A DNA stretch of 50,000 bases from Ampelomyces quisqualis (lineage: Eukaryota > Ascomycota > Dothideomycetes > Pleosporales > Phaeosphaeriaceae): the NCBI GenBank assembly GCA_018398575.1, contig JAGTXZ010000001.1, positions 90,001-140,000 of the forward strand. The letters run 5' to 3'. Numbering within the stretch: the stretch's first letter is position 1; every line of letters begins with the position of its first letter. The notes beneath the pieces are model-generated. The model did no database searches, had not been told where the DNA came from, and saw nothing but the letters and a program-made list of their open reading frames with translations. Position numbers and translations under genes: made by a program. This document shows positions 1-10,194 of the stretch, in pieces.

Positions 1-1867
1 CCTTAAAATTATACAATTCTTTACAAGTATTAGAAAGCTTACTTCTACTAAGAAAAAAAAACTATTATTAGTTGTTACTTTCTTCTAGTATAACTTAAGA
101 AAAGAAAGGTATAGATCTAGAGATTTTTAGTATTTCTAGCTTATATAGATACTTAACTTAAACTAGGCTAGATCTAATATACTATAGGTAGAATAAAGAT
201 AGTACTAGTATAAAACTTATATAAGTAGCTTTTTTAGTATAAAACTTATATAAGTAGCTTTTTTAGTATAGATTCTATTAGTTTCTAGTAAACTTTATAT
301 AACACTAGTTAGAGAAAGATATTACTAGCTTCTTAGTTTAGATTATAATTTTCTTTTACTAGATATTATATAATAATTGTAAAAACTAGATATTACTAGA
401 TTTTTAGTCTATATTATTTTTTTCTATACTAGAATTTATATAATATACTATAAATAACGTGTTAGCTTTATTAGGTAAGATTATATTATATTATAGTTAA
501 AAACAATATTTTTCTAGTTTAAAATAGTCCTAGCTTTATTAGCTAAGATTATATTATATTAGAAAAATATATTTCTCTAGTTTAAAATAGAGATAAGTAG
601 CTTAACTAGTCTATATATAATTATTATATAGTTAAAATCTATAAAATTCTAGTTTAGAAAAGATATAACAAGCTTTATAGATAATATAATAATAGTTTAG
701 AGTAGAATCTATATTATACTAGTAGATTATATAAGATTAATATACTAGTTTAGATACTATTATTTTAAAGTAAAATCTTTATTATACTAGTATAGAACTA
801 TTCTTTAGTATTTAAAGTAAATGTAATAGAGTAAAAACTAAATATTAGTAGCTCTACTTATTTAGACTATACATTATAAAAAAAGATATTAATAATTCTA
901 CTTATCTAGATTATCTTAGTTTGTATTAAAATTTATACTATATTAGTAATAAGAGACGTTAGTAGTTTTACACAAATATATTATACTAGTATTAGTAGTT
1001 TAAACATATATATTATATTATTTTATAGTTAGAATATAACTTATACTAGTAAGAAATAGATAGTAGTAGCGTTACTTGTCTAGATTATTATTATCTATAT
1101 TTAGAGCTACTAGATTTTTTCTATTTTAAATAAAAAGCTAGTAGGTTATTTAAAACTCTGTTTTCTTATCTAGTATAGTTATATAGAATATTAGTAGGCT
1201 TAGAAAAGATATAAGAACGTAAAGTAGTAATATTAGTTGTAGCTCTAATACTTAGCTCTAACTTTTTAAAATTTATAAGAAGTTTATTTCTATATCTTAG
1301 GTAAGAGAAGAATCTTCTATTAGTTATATTAAATAGAAGTTTTGTTTTACAAGCTATATATTTCTTTATAAAAGAAAATTTATATTTAGTTTCTACTAAT
1401 CTCTTGTTCTATATAGTAGAATTTTTTTGTTATAGTAAATAAGCTAGTAATACTATTATACATAGAAGAAAAAACTATACTAGTTTTAAAAAGATATAAA
1501 CAGCTCTACTAGTATAGATCTAATAATAATATATTATAAATATATATAATTTTAATACAAAGAAAAGTAGCTAGACTAGTATAGATTATAATTAAGATTT
1601 TTCTTTAGAGTTTAGGGTATATAAGTACCTTTATAATTTAGATTATACTAGTATAGAATAAGATTTGTAGCTTTATTAGTATAGATAATATTATTCTATT
1701 ATAGAATATTTCTTCTAGTACTAAAATAGTTTATTTGTAGCTTTATTTGTATGTATAATATTATTTTATAGTTAGAATATAACTTATACTAGTAAGAAAT
1801 AGAAAGTAGTTGCTCTACTTATCTAGATTATATAATTTTTGGTTAAAATATATTGTTATACAAGTAA
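1..1867. other. AT-rich rDNA intergenic spacer (end of a spacer, unit 1)
   Basis: This is the downstream part of an intergenic spacer, almost all A/T with TpA, CpT and ApG as the common steps. It matches 10933-12800, 22070-23935, 33229-35095 and 44385-46245 nearly base for base. A 29-bp element is directly duplicated at 208-236 and 237-265. I find no YCR or YGR trinucleotide until the TGG near 1849, and the few CpG are ACGT or GCGT. No open reading frame of note. A core polymerase I promoter probably lies near its right end, but no motif can be assigned. Confidence 0.85.
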
Positions 1868-2695
1868 AAACCAAGGCAAGTGTAACTCAGCAATCACAGG
1901 TTTATGCTTTTGGTAACAGTGCGCGGGTTGCGCAACCTCCGCACCAAATTTGCTCAACCTCCAAGACCTTTTCCAACACGTCAACCCCGCGCTCACAAAA
2001 TCAAACCCAAAGGTGTTCGCACGTTACATAAGGGGAGCAGAAAAAATCCTAATTACTTTTCTGCAGCCTATCTAAAGAAAAACAGTATAGGCTACCTATA
2101 CGCTATTTTCGGCAGATCAACACGCGAAACGGGCGCTCTTGCTCAGAGGTTTAGGCAGCTTCAGCTGGTCCTCACGCGTTTGCTTCAAGTCTCGTACTTA
2201 CTTGCCTTGTTTTCTTGTAAGCCGCTAGCAAAGGCAACTAAGCTGCAATCACAAGGCCTAGGCCTCTCTCTCATAGGTGTTGGCAGCCAAAATTGTTATT
2301 GCAGTTGTCCTGTGCCTATTGTAGGATAGAAGCCCCGTTAAATTCTAACGGGCACTACGTAGGGTCTGTGGATTGCTGGCTCTGCCATCTACTCAGCAGA
2401 TCTTAGGGGACAATCACGTCGTGTATCCGCTTTTAGCGTGTCGCAGCGCAGGTTTTCTCCTCCTAAGGGCTGTATGTAGCGGAAATAGATTCTGATAGGA
2501 ACGTCAGCCATGTCTCGTTGCGGACCAGCTTTTGGGAAACTCAGTAGGGGCAATTAAATCAGTCGTCTATACTGTCATTGCTATTAGCTTTGATTGTGTA
2601 GCAGCTTGGAGCGCTTTAGTGTTCTCCTGCCTAGTAAAAGTCAGCTCCTCTCAGGGGGTCTGTCTTGGAGTTCCGGCTCTTTGACTTAAGATAGT
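1868..2695 (+). other. 5' external transcribed spacer, unit 1 (inferred)
   Basis: Composition changes abruptly here from exhausted AT-rich spacer to moderate GC. The 828-nt segment up to the 18S start has the same length in units 1-4, which fits a transcribed leader. The true transcription start is not visible and the left edge is a composition boundary. This copy keeps most C in YCR contexts (for example GTCAAC, CTCAAC) but shows G-to-A changes, the same polarity as the rest of unit 1. Short reading frames across 1810-2329 are broken in other units. Confidence 0.7.
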
Positions 2696-3626
2696 TACCT
2701 AGTTAATTCTGCCAGTAGTCATATGCTTGTCTCAAAGATTAAGCCATGCATGTCTAAGTATAAGCAATTATACCGTGAAACTGCAAATGGCTCATTAAAT
2801 CAGTTATCGTTTATTTGATAGTACCTTACTACTAACAACGTAGTAATTCTAGAGCTAATACATGCTAAAAACCTCAACTTCAGAAGGGGTGTATTTATTA
2901 GATAAAAAACCAACGCCCTTCAGAGCTTCTTAGTAATTCATGATAACTTTACAGATCGCATAGCCTTGCGCCAGCGACAGTTCATTCAAATTTCTGCCCT
3001 ATCAACTTTCAATAGTAAGGTATTAGCTTACCATAGTTTCAACAGGTAACGGGGAATTAGGGTTCAATTCCAGAGAGGGAGCCTAAGAAACAGCTACCAC
3101 ATCCAAGGAAGGCAGCAGGCGCGCAAATTACCCAATCCCAACACAGAGAGGTAGTAACAATAAATACTGATACAGGGCTCTTTTAGGTCTTGTAATTAGA
3201 ATGAGTACAATTTAAACCTCTTAACAAGGAACAATTGGAGGGCAAGTCTAGTGCCAGCAGCCACAGTAATTCCAGCTCCAATAGCGTATATTAAAGTTAT
3301 TGCAGTTAAAAAGCTCGTAGTTAAAACTTAGGTCTAGCTAGCAGGTCCGCCTCACCGCGTGTACTTGTCCAGCCGGGCCTTCCTTCTAGAGAACCTCATG
3401 CCCTTTACTAGGCGTGTTAGGGACCAGGACTTTTACTTTAAAAAAATTAGAGTGTTCAAAGCAGGCCTTTGCTCAAATACGTTAGCATAGAATAATAGAA
3501 TAGGACGTGTGGTCCTATTTTGTTGGTTTCTAGGACCGCTGTAATAATTAATAGGGACAGTCAGGGGCATCAGTATTCAATTGTCAGAGGTGAAATTCTT
3601 GGATTTATTGAAGACTAACTACTGCA

Positions 3627-3658
<32 letters not shown>

Positions 3659-4432
3659 GTAAACGAAAGTTAGGAGATCAAAGACAATCAGATACCGTCG
3701 TAGTCTTAACCGTAAACTATGCCGACTAGGGATCAGGCGATATTCTTTTTCTAACTCGCTCAGCACCTTACAAGAAATCAAAGTTTTTGGGTTCTAGGGG
3801 GAGTATAGTCGCAAGGCTAAAACTTAAAGAAATTGACAGAAGGGCACCACCAGGCGTAGAGCCTGCGGCTTAATTTGACTCAACACAGGGAAACTCACCA
3901 GGTCCAGATAAAATAAGGATTGACAGATTAAGAGCTCTTTCTTAATTTTTCAGGTAGTAGTGCATAGCCATTCTTAGTTAGTAGAGTGATTTGTCTGCTT
4001 AATTGCGATAACAAACAAGACCTTAACCTGCTAAATAGCCAGGCTAGCTTTGGCTGGTCGCCAGCTTCTTAGAAGGACTATCAGCTCAAGCCGATAGAAG
4101 TTTAAGGCAATAACAGGTCTGTAATGCCCTTAGATGTTCTGGGCCGCACGCGCACTACACTAACAGAGCCAACAAGTTCTTTACCTTAGCCAAAAGGTCT
4201 AGGCAATCTTATTAAACTCTGTCGTGCTAGGGATAGAGCATTACAATTATTGCTCTTCAACAAGGAATGCCTAGTAAGCGCGTGTCATCAGCATACGTTA
4301 ATTACGTCCCTACCCTTTGTACACACCGCCCATCGCTACTACCAATTGAATAGCTCAGTAAGGCCTTCAGACTAGCTTGGAAAGGTTGGCAACAACCATC
4401 CTAAGCCAGAAAGTTCGTCAAACTCAGTCATT

Positions 4433-4463
<31 letters not shown>

Positions 4464-4490
4464 ATAGGTAAACCTGCAGAAGGATCATTA
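2696..4490 (+). rRNA. 18S small-subunit rRNA, unit 1, G-to-A damaged copy
   Basis: Small-subunit rRNA, recognised from the 5' end TACCTAGTTAATTCTGCCAG (consensus TACCTGGTTGATTCTGCCAG) and the 3' end AAGGATCATTA. Length is 1795 nt, close to the usual ~1.8 kb without introns. Damage is almost wholly G-to-A on this strand. The 530 loop reads GCAGCCACAGTAA instead of GCAGCCGCGGTAA near 3257, and the decoding-centre stretch reads CACCGCCCATCGC instead of CACCGCCCGTCGC near 4326. Near 2832-2842 three bases are missing relative to units 2-5. It is followed directly by ITS1. Substitutions at near-universal positions argue that it is a pseudogene, although length and ends are intact; functionality is inferred, not tested. 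Confidence 0.96.
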
Positions 4491-4680
4491 CATTTAGTAG
4501 CTTGCTACTGCTAAGAGGGTCTGTTAGGCTGTATAGTATTACTACTAACGAGCAGCATAATCCTCTAAGTTAACCCTTGTCTTTTGCGTACCTACGTTTC
4601 CTCAGCGGGTATAACCCGCTGGCTAGACAAAATTAAAACCCTTGAATATTCAATTAGTGTCTGAGAAACTTAATAATTAC
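4491..4680 (+). other. ITS1, unit 1
   Basis: 190-nt internal transcribed spacer between the 18S 3' end and the 5.8S 5' end; the same length in units 1-4. It contains a short inverted pair around GCGGGT/ACCCGC near 4606-4620 that could form a hairpin. Changes relative to unit 5 are mostly G-to-A. Confidence 0.93.
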
Positions 4681-4837
4681 AACTTTCAACAACAGATCTC
4701 TTGGTTCTGGCATCAATAAAGAACGCAGCGAAATGCGATAAGTAGTGTAAATTGCAGAATTTAGTAAATCATCAAATCTTTGAACGCACATTGCGCCCCT
4801 TAGTATTCTATAGGGCATGCCTATTCGAGCGTCATTT
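4681..4837 (+). rRNA. 5.8S rRNA, unit 1
   Basis: 157-nt 5.8S rRNA, from AACTTTCAACAACAGATCTC to GTCATTT. It pairs with the 5' part of 28S in the large subunit. Full length, with G-to-A substitutions only: AACAGATCTC for consensus AACGGATCTC, CATCAATAAAGAAC for CATCGATGAAGAAC, and CTATTCGAGC for CTGTTCGAGC. The C positions that units 2-4 lose are kept here. Flanked by ITS1 and ITS2 in the standard order. Confidence 0.97.
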
Positions 4838-4989
4838 GTACCCTCAAGCTCTGCTTGGTGTTAGGTGTTTATCTATGCTTTTGCTTGGACTCACCTTAAA
4901 GCAATTGGCAGCTAGTGTTTTAGCATAGAAGCGCAGCACATCTTGCACTTCTAGTCTTAAACACCAGCTTCCAGTAAGTCCCTTTACGT
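4838..4989 (+). other. ITS2, unit 1
   Basis: 152-nt spacer between 5.8S and 28S. It opens with GTACCCTCAAGCT, a hallmark of Pleosporales ITS2. A GTTTATCTATG stretch shows G-to-A relative to GTTTGTCTATG in the other units. One C-to-T (GCTAGTG for GCCAGTG near 4911) is one of the few changes of that polarity in unit 1. Confidence 0.93.
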
Positions 4990-6235
4990 TTAACCTTGGA
5001 TCAGGTAGAGATACCCACTAAACTTAAGCATATCAATAAGCAGAGGAAAAGAAACCAACAGGGATTGCCTTAGTAACAGCAAGTGAAGCGGCAACAGCTC
5101 AAATTTGAAATCTAGCTCTCTTAGGGCCCAAGTTGTAATTTGCAGAGGGCGCTTTGGTATCAGCAGCGGTCCAAGTTCCTTAGAACAGGACGTCACAGAG
5201 GGTAAGAATCCCGTACGTAGTCGCTAGCCTTTACCGTGTAAAGCCCCTTTGACAAGTCAAGTTGTTTAGGAATGCAGCTCTAAATAGGAGGTAAATTTCT
5301 TCTAAAGCTAAATACTAGCCAGAGACCAATAGCGCACAAGTAGAGTAATTAAAAGATAAAAAGCACTTTGGAAAGAGAGTCAAATAGCACGTAAAATTGT
5401 TGAAAGGAAAGCGCTTGCAGCCAGACTTGCCTATAGTAGTTTATCTAGACTTTTGTCTAGTGCACTCTTCTGCAGGCAGGCCAGCATCAGTCTAGGCAAT
5501 TGGATAAAGGTCTCTATCACGTACCTCTCTTTAGGGAGGCCTTATAGGGGAGACGTCATGCAACCAGTCTAGACTAAGGTCTACGCATCTGCTAGGATGC
5601 TAGCGTAATAGCTATAAGCGGCCCATCTTAAAACACAGACCAAGGAGTCTAACATCTATGCAAGTGTTTAGGTGTCAAGCCCAAACGCGTAATAAAAGTA
5701 AACAGAGGTAGGAACCCTTTAGGTGCACCATCAACCAATCCTAATGTCTTCAGATGGATTTGAGTAAGAGCATAGCTATTGGGACCCAAAAGATAGTAAA
5801 CTATGCTTGAATAGGGTAAAGCCAGAGGAAACTCTAGTAGAGGCTCGCAGCGGTTCTGACGTGCAAATCAATCGTCAAATTTGGGCATAGGGGCGAAAGA
5901 CTAATCAAACTATCTAGTAGCTGGTTCCTGCCAAAGTTTCCCTCAGGATAGCAGTAACGTATTCAGTTTTATGAGGTAAAGCGAATGATTAGAGGCCTAG
6001 AGGTTGAAACAACCTTCACCTATTCTCAAACTTTAAATATATAAGAAGTCCTTGTTACTTAATTGAACGTGGACACTTAAATATACCATTACTAGTAGGC
6101 TATTTTTGGTAAGCAGAACTAGCGATGCAGGATAAACCAAACGCGGGGTTAAGGTGCCAGAATATACGCTCATCAGACACCACAAAAGGTGTTAGTTCAT
6201 CTAGACAGCAGGACAGTAGCCATAGAAGTCAGAAT

Positions 6236-6266
<31 letters not shown>

Positions 6267-7294
6267 AAATAAACTAGCCCTGAAAATAGATGGCGCTCAA
6301 GCGTATTACCCATACCCCGCCGCCAGGGCAGAATTTACGCCCTAGCGAGTAGGCAGGCGTAGAGGCTCGTAACAAAGCCTTAGGGGTAACCCCAGGTCAA
6401 ACAGCCTCTAGTGCAGATCTTAGTAGTAGTAGCAAATACTCAAATAAGAACTTTGAGGACTAAAGTAGAGAAAGGTTCCGTGTAAACAGCAGTTGGACAC
6501 AGGTTAGTCAATCCTAAGAGATAGGGTAGTTCCATTTTAATGTTAGCGCTTGCGCCACGCCCTCAAAAAGGAAGCCAGTTAACATTCCAGCACCTAGATG
6601 TAGATTCTCCGCGGCAACGCAATTGAGAGCAGAGACCTTAGCAGAAGCCCCAAGAAGAGTTCTCTTTTCTTCTTAACAGTCTGTCACCCTAAAATCAGTT
6701 TGTCCAGAGCTAGGGTTCAATAGCCAGAAGAGCGCTGCACTTTTGCGGCGTTTGGTACGCTCCCAACAAGTCTTAAAAATCCACTTAAAGAAATAGTTTT
6801 TACGCCAGGTCGTACTCATAACCGCAGCAGGTCTCCAAGGTAAAAAGCCTCTAGTTGATAGAACAATGTAGATAAGGGAAGTCAGCAAAATAGATCCACA
6901 ACTTCAGGAAAAGGATTAGCTCTAAGGGTTAGGTATGTTAGGCCTTGGGGAGAAGCCTCTGGCGCAAAAGGGCACTAACCGCAAGGTAGGCGCCTTTCAG
7001 TGCTAGGGTGCAGACACTCTTAGCAGGCTTTGGCCGTCCAGCGTATGTTTAACAACCAACTTAGAACTGGTACAAACAAAGGGAATCTAACTGTCTAATT
7101 AAAACATAGCATTGCAATAGCCAGAAAGTAGTGTTAACGCAATGTAATTTCTGCCCAGTGCTCTAAATATCAAAGCGAAGAGATTCAACCAAGCGCAGGT
7201 AAACGGCAGGAGTAACTATAACTCTCTTAAGGTAGCCAAATACCTCGTCATCTAATTAGTAACGCGCATAAATAGATTAACAAGATTCCCACTA

Positions 7295-7333
<39 letters not shown>

Positions 7334-8333
7334 AGGCTTAGCCAAATCAGCAGGGAAAGAAAACCCTGTTAAGCTTAACTCTAGTTTAACATTGTAAAAA
7401 GACATAGGGGGTGTAGAATAGGTAGGAGCTTCAGCGCCAGTAAAATACCACTACCCTTATCGTTTTTTTACTTATTTAATAAAGCAGAGCTAGGCCTCAC
7501 CACCCAACTTCTAGCGTTAAGGTCCCTTATAGACTAATCCAGGTTGAAGACATTATCAGGTGGGGAGTTTGGCTAGGGCAGCACATCTGTTAAACCATAA
7601 CGCAGGTGTCCTAAGGGGGACTCATAGAGAACAGAAATCTCCAGTAGAGCAAAAGGGCAAAAGTCCCCTTAATTTTAATTTTCAGTGTAAATACAAACCA
7701 TAAAAGTGTAGCCTATCAATCCTTTAGTCCCTCAAAATTTAAGGCTAGAGGTGCCAGAAAAGTTACCACAGGGATAACTAGCTTGTGGCAGCCAAGCGTT
7801 CATAGCGACGTTGCTTTTTGATCCTTCAATGTCAGCTCTTCCTATCATACCAAAGCAGAATTCAGTAAGCATTGGATTGTTCACCCACTAATAGGGAACG
7901 TAAGCTAGGTTTAGACCGTCGTAAGACAGGTTAGTTTTACCCTACTAATGACCTTGCCCCAATGGTAATACCGCTTAGTACAAGAGGAACCGCAGTTTCA
8001 GATAATTAGTTTTTGCGGCTGTCTGACCAGGCATTACCGCAAAGCTACCATCTGCTGGATTATAGCTAAACGCCTCTAAGTCAGAATCCATGCCAGAACG
8101 GGGTAATTTCCGCCTGCACCAGTCAGATACAAATAGGCCTTTGGCCAAGAACCTTACCAGATCAGCGTTGGCAGCTCCATTAAAATTAGGACTGCTAGCT
8201 AGTGTATTGCAATTGTACAGTGCGCAGGATTAAATCCTTTGCAGACGACTTAGTTACCTAGCCAGGTCGTGTAAGTAGTCAAGTAGCCTTGTTGTTACAA
8301 GCTACTAAGCGTAAGCCCAATGCTAGCTTGGTT
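4990..8333 (+). rRNA. 28S large-subunit rRNA, unit 1, G-to-A damaged copy
   Basis: Large-subunit rRNA of 3344 nt, from the TTGACCTCGGATCAGG region (here TTAACCTTGGATCAGG) to the conserved 3' block GTAGCCTTGTTGTTAC and its downstream stem. The D1 start (GGAAAAGAAACCAACAGGG) is recognisable. Damage is almost entirely G-to-A: CCACTAAACTTAAGCATATC for CCGCTGAACTTAAGCATATC and AAGCAGAGG for AAGCGGAGG. The sarcin-ricin loop at 7977-7990 reads AGTACAAGAGGAAC where the consensus is AGTACGAGAGGAAC, removing the G of the GAGA tetraloop. A stretch consensus CTCGATGTCGGCTC is CTTCAATGTCAGCTC near 7824. These hits in the factor-binding and catalytic regions make a working product unlikely. The 3' end is set by homology and could be off by several bases. 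Confidence 0.95.
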
Positions 8334-8467
8334 AAATATAGAAATTATCCCTCCTCATCTGGTGTAACATTAGGAACATGTCTACCAGAGGGGGATAGTG
8401 CTGCAGGAGCGCTAGAATAATCTACGTTTCCAGTCAGAGCATATAGGCGCACTTGCTAGATAATTTA
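8334..8467 (+). other. 3' flank of 28S (3' ETS candidate), unit 1
   Basis: Non-repetitive 134-nt stretch between the 28S end and the spacer repeats, present at the same length in all four complete units. The last 81 nt (8387-8467), from AGAGGGGGATAG to GATAATTTA, appear identical in units 1-4. By position it could hold the 3' processing or termination signal of polymerase I, but no known terminator motif was recognised. Confidence 0.6.
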
Positions 8468-8860
8468 GGAGCCTTATAGGCGCTACTAGAGATTTTTAGC
8501 TGCTCTTGCAGGGGCGTACAGGCTGTCTCTCTATTTATTTAGGGGGCCTTGCAGGTGCTGCTTGAGATTTCAGTAGCTTCTATAGGAGCGTACAGGCTGT
8601 CTCCCTATTTATTTAGGGGGTCCTACAGGCGCTGCTTGATATTATAGCAGCTCTTGTAGGGGCGTATAGGCTGTCTCTCTATTTTACTTAAGATTTTGGC
8701 AGCCTCTGCAAGAGGGGCGTATAGGCTGTCTCTCTATTTATTTAGAGAGTCCTACAGGCGCTCCTTAATATTATAGCAGCTCTTGCAAGAGCGTATAGGC
8801 TGTCTATCTATTTATTTAGAGAGCCTTGCAGGTACTGTATAAAAATCTCTGGTAGGTAAT
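8468..8860 (+). repeat. ~74-bp spacer tandem repeats, unit 1 (5 copies)
   Basis: Imperfect direct repeats, each carrying GGCGTACAGGCTGTCTCTCT followed by ATTTATTTAG and a GC-rich arm. The shared GGCTGTCT core falls at about 8521, 8595, 8669, 8724 and 8798, giving 74-bp spacing with one short 55-bp copy. Three copies fewer than in units 2-4, which accounts for nearly all of this unit's ~205-bp shorter period. These repeats keep their GC because the core contains almost no YCR/YGR sites. Confidence 0.9.
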
Positions 8861-8968
8861 AACTAGTAAGTTTAGAGTAGCTAGTAAGTTTAGAGTAGCT
8901 AGTAAGTTTAGAGTAGCTAGTAAGTTTAGAGTAGCTAGTAAGTTTAGAGTAGCTAGTAAGTTTAAAAT
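8861..8968 (+). repeat. 18-bp tandem repeat array, unit 1 (6 copies)
   Basis: Six head-to-tail copies of AGCTAGTAAGTTTAGAGT, starting at 8861, 8879, 8897, 8915, 8933 and 8951. The first begins AACTAG and the last ends TTTAAAAT. Inner copies are identical. The same 18-mer family recurs at 9934-10038 and 10189-10247. Function unknown; arrays in this position of rDNA spacers can be terminator or replication-fork-barrier elements, but nothing in the sequence proves it here. Confidence 0.93.
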
Positions 8969-9793
8969 AATAGTACTGTTAAAATTAAAGAATTTTTTAA
9001 CAAAAATTATTCAAAGAATATTAGATTACAACTAAGTATATTTTAGACAGAAGTAAGCTTATATATATACTACTTGTAATGTCTTTGTAAAAATAAAAAT
9101 AAAAAACTAAGATTTCTAAACTAGAGATTTTTAAAAGAACCTAAAGCCTATATCTATTCTATATTAAATTCTAATATAACTAAAGTCTTATCTACTACCT
9201 TTTAGTATAAATAGGCTTATCTATAGATAAATAGTTAAGTAATTAGTTTTAGTTTATTTTATTAATAAGCTTTATATTTAAATCTAAGAAAAATAATAGT
9301 ATTTTAAATATCTTAATTTGCAAACAGAAATAAATAAAAACTTAAAATTTATAACAAAAGAGTTTTAAAGAAACTTAAGCCTATATCTATACTATATTAT
9401 AATATAATATAACTAAAATCTTATCTACTACCTCTTAACAAAGATACACTTAGATAAAGATAAAAAGTTAAGTAAATAGCTCTAGTTTAAAGTCTAAAAA
9501 GAATAATACTATTTTTAATAGTTTAATTTGTAAACAAATATAAAAAAAAACTATTAACTTTAAAACTAGAGATTTTAAAAAAACTTAAGTAGAGAATACG
9601 TCTAGTTACATAGTCTTTTATCTAATATCTATATAACTTAGGCCTAGTTAGAACTAATATTATACTTCTACTCTAAAAATTGTTTTATAATTAATTCTAA
9701 AAAAGGTAACTAGTTAGCCTATACTTAGTAATTATAAATTCCTATATTTAGTAGTACTAAAGAAGTTACGTAAGCTTCTTTCTTAATTTACCT

Positions 9794-10194
9794 AAGAAAG
9801 CTTTTTATACTTAGTTAGAATAGTTTTTCTCTTTTTAATTATTTCTATTTTAGGTTGTATCTAGAATAAAATATAGGCCTTAGTAGCTATTTTATTTATA
9901 ATATCTATTTTTTTAGTTATATATATCCTTAAAGTAGCTAGTAGGTTAGAAGTTACTAGTAAGTCTAAGGTAGCTAGTAAGTTTAAGGTAGCTAGTAAGT
10001 TTAGAGTAGCTAAGGTAGCTAGTAGGTTAAGGTAGCTAATAGAATAAAAGTTACTACTATATTTTAGGCTCTTATAAATTTAAAATACCTAGTTAGTTAA
10101 AGAAAGCTTTTTATACTTAGTTAGAATAGTTTTCCTCTTTTTAATTATTCTTATTTTAGCTTATATCTAGAATTTAATATAGGCCTAGGTAGCT
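9794..10194 (+). repeat. ~95-bp direct duplication within spacer, unit 1
   Basis: Segments 9794-9888 and 10099-10194 are near-identical: both begin AAGAAAGCTTTTTATACTTA and end in TAGGCCTTAGTAGCT or TAGGCCTAGGTAGCT. They flank the second 18-mer cluster. The same pair is found in the spacers after units 2, 3 and 4. Confidence 0.85.
9934..10038 (+). repeat. Second 18-mer cluster, unit 1
   Basis: Imperfect tandem copies of GTAGCTAGTAAGTTTAAG and variants, related to the array at 8861-8968. A third, shorter group lies at 10189-10247 with variants such as GTTACTAGTACGTTTAGA. Confidence 0.85.

Noticed and set aside
1..1867. Telomere or centromere repeats suggested by the extreme AT content
   Set aside because: No TTAGGG-type repeats; the sequence recurs once per rDNA unit at the same place, so it is rDNA spacer.
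1810..2329. Reading frames of 73 and 141 residues over the spacer/5' ETS edge (similar ones at 35038-35238 and 46497-46679)
   Set aside because: They lie in the transcribed spacer, start at weak positions, and are interrupted or shifted in other units.
4990..5196. Minus-strand reading frame antisense to the 28S 5' end (also 49179-49373 and overlapping frames to 49558)
   Set aside because: It is the complement of conserved rRNA sequence, is broken in the other units, and has no sign of coding constraint. Such antisense-rRNA proteins are common annotation artefacts.
6673..6888. 71-residue minus-strand reading frame within unit 1 28S
   Set aside because: Lies entirely inside 28S; the frame exists only because of this unit's point changes.
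2696..8333. Group I introns or R-type retroelements inserted in the rRNA genes
   Set aside because: 18S and 28S lengths (about 1798 and 3344 nt) leave no room for insertions, and all units are collinear.
8387..8467. 81-nt stretch after 28S identical in units 1-4, at first taken for a protected regulatory element
   Set aside because: It holds only two YCR sites (CCA and TCA near 8430-8436), so most of its invariance is simply lack of targets. Other YCR sites inside 28S are also kept in all units.
8861..8968. CRISPR-like appearance of the 18-bp arrays
   Set aside because: Repeats are directly contiguous with no spacers, within a eukaryotic rDNA spacer.
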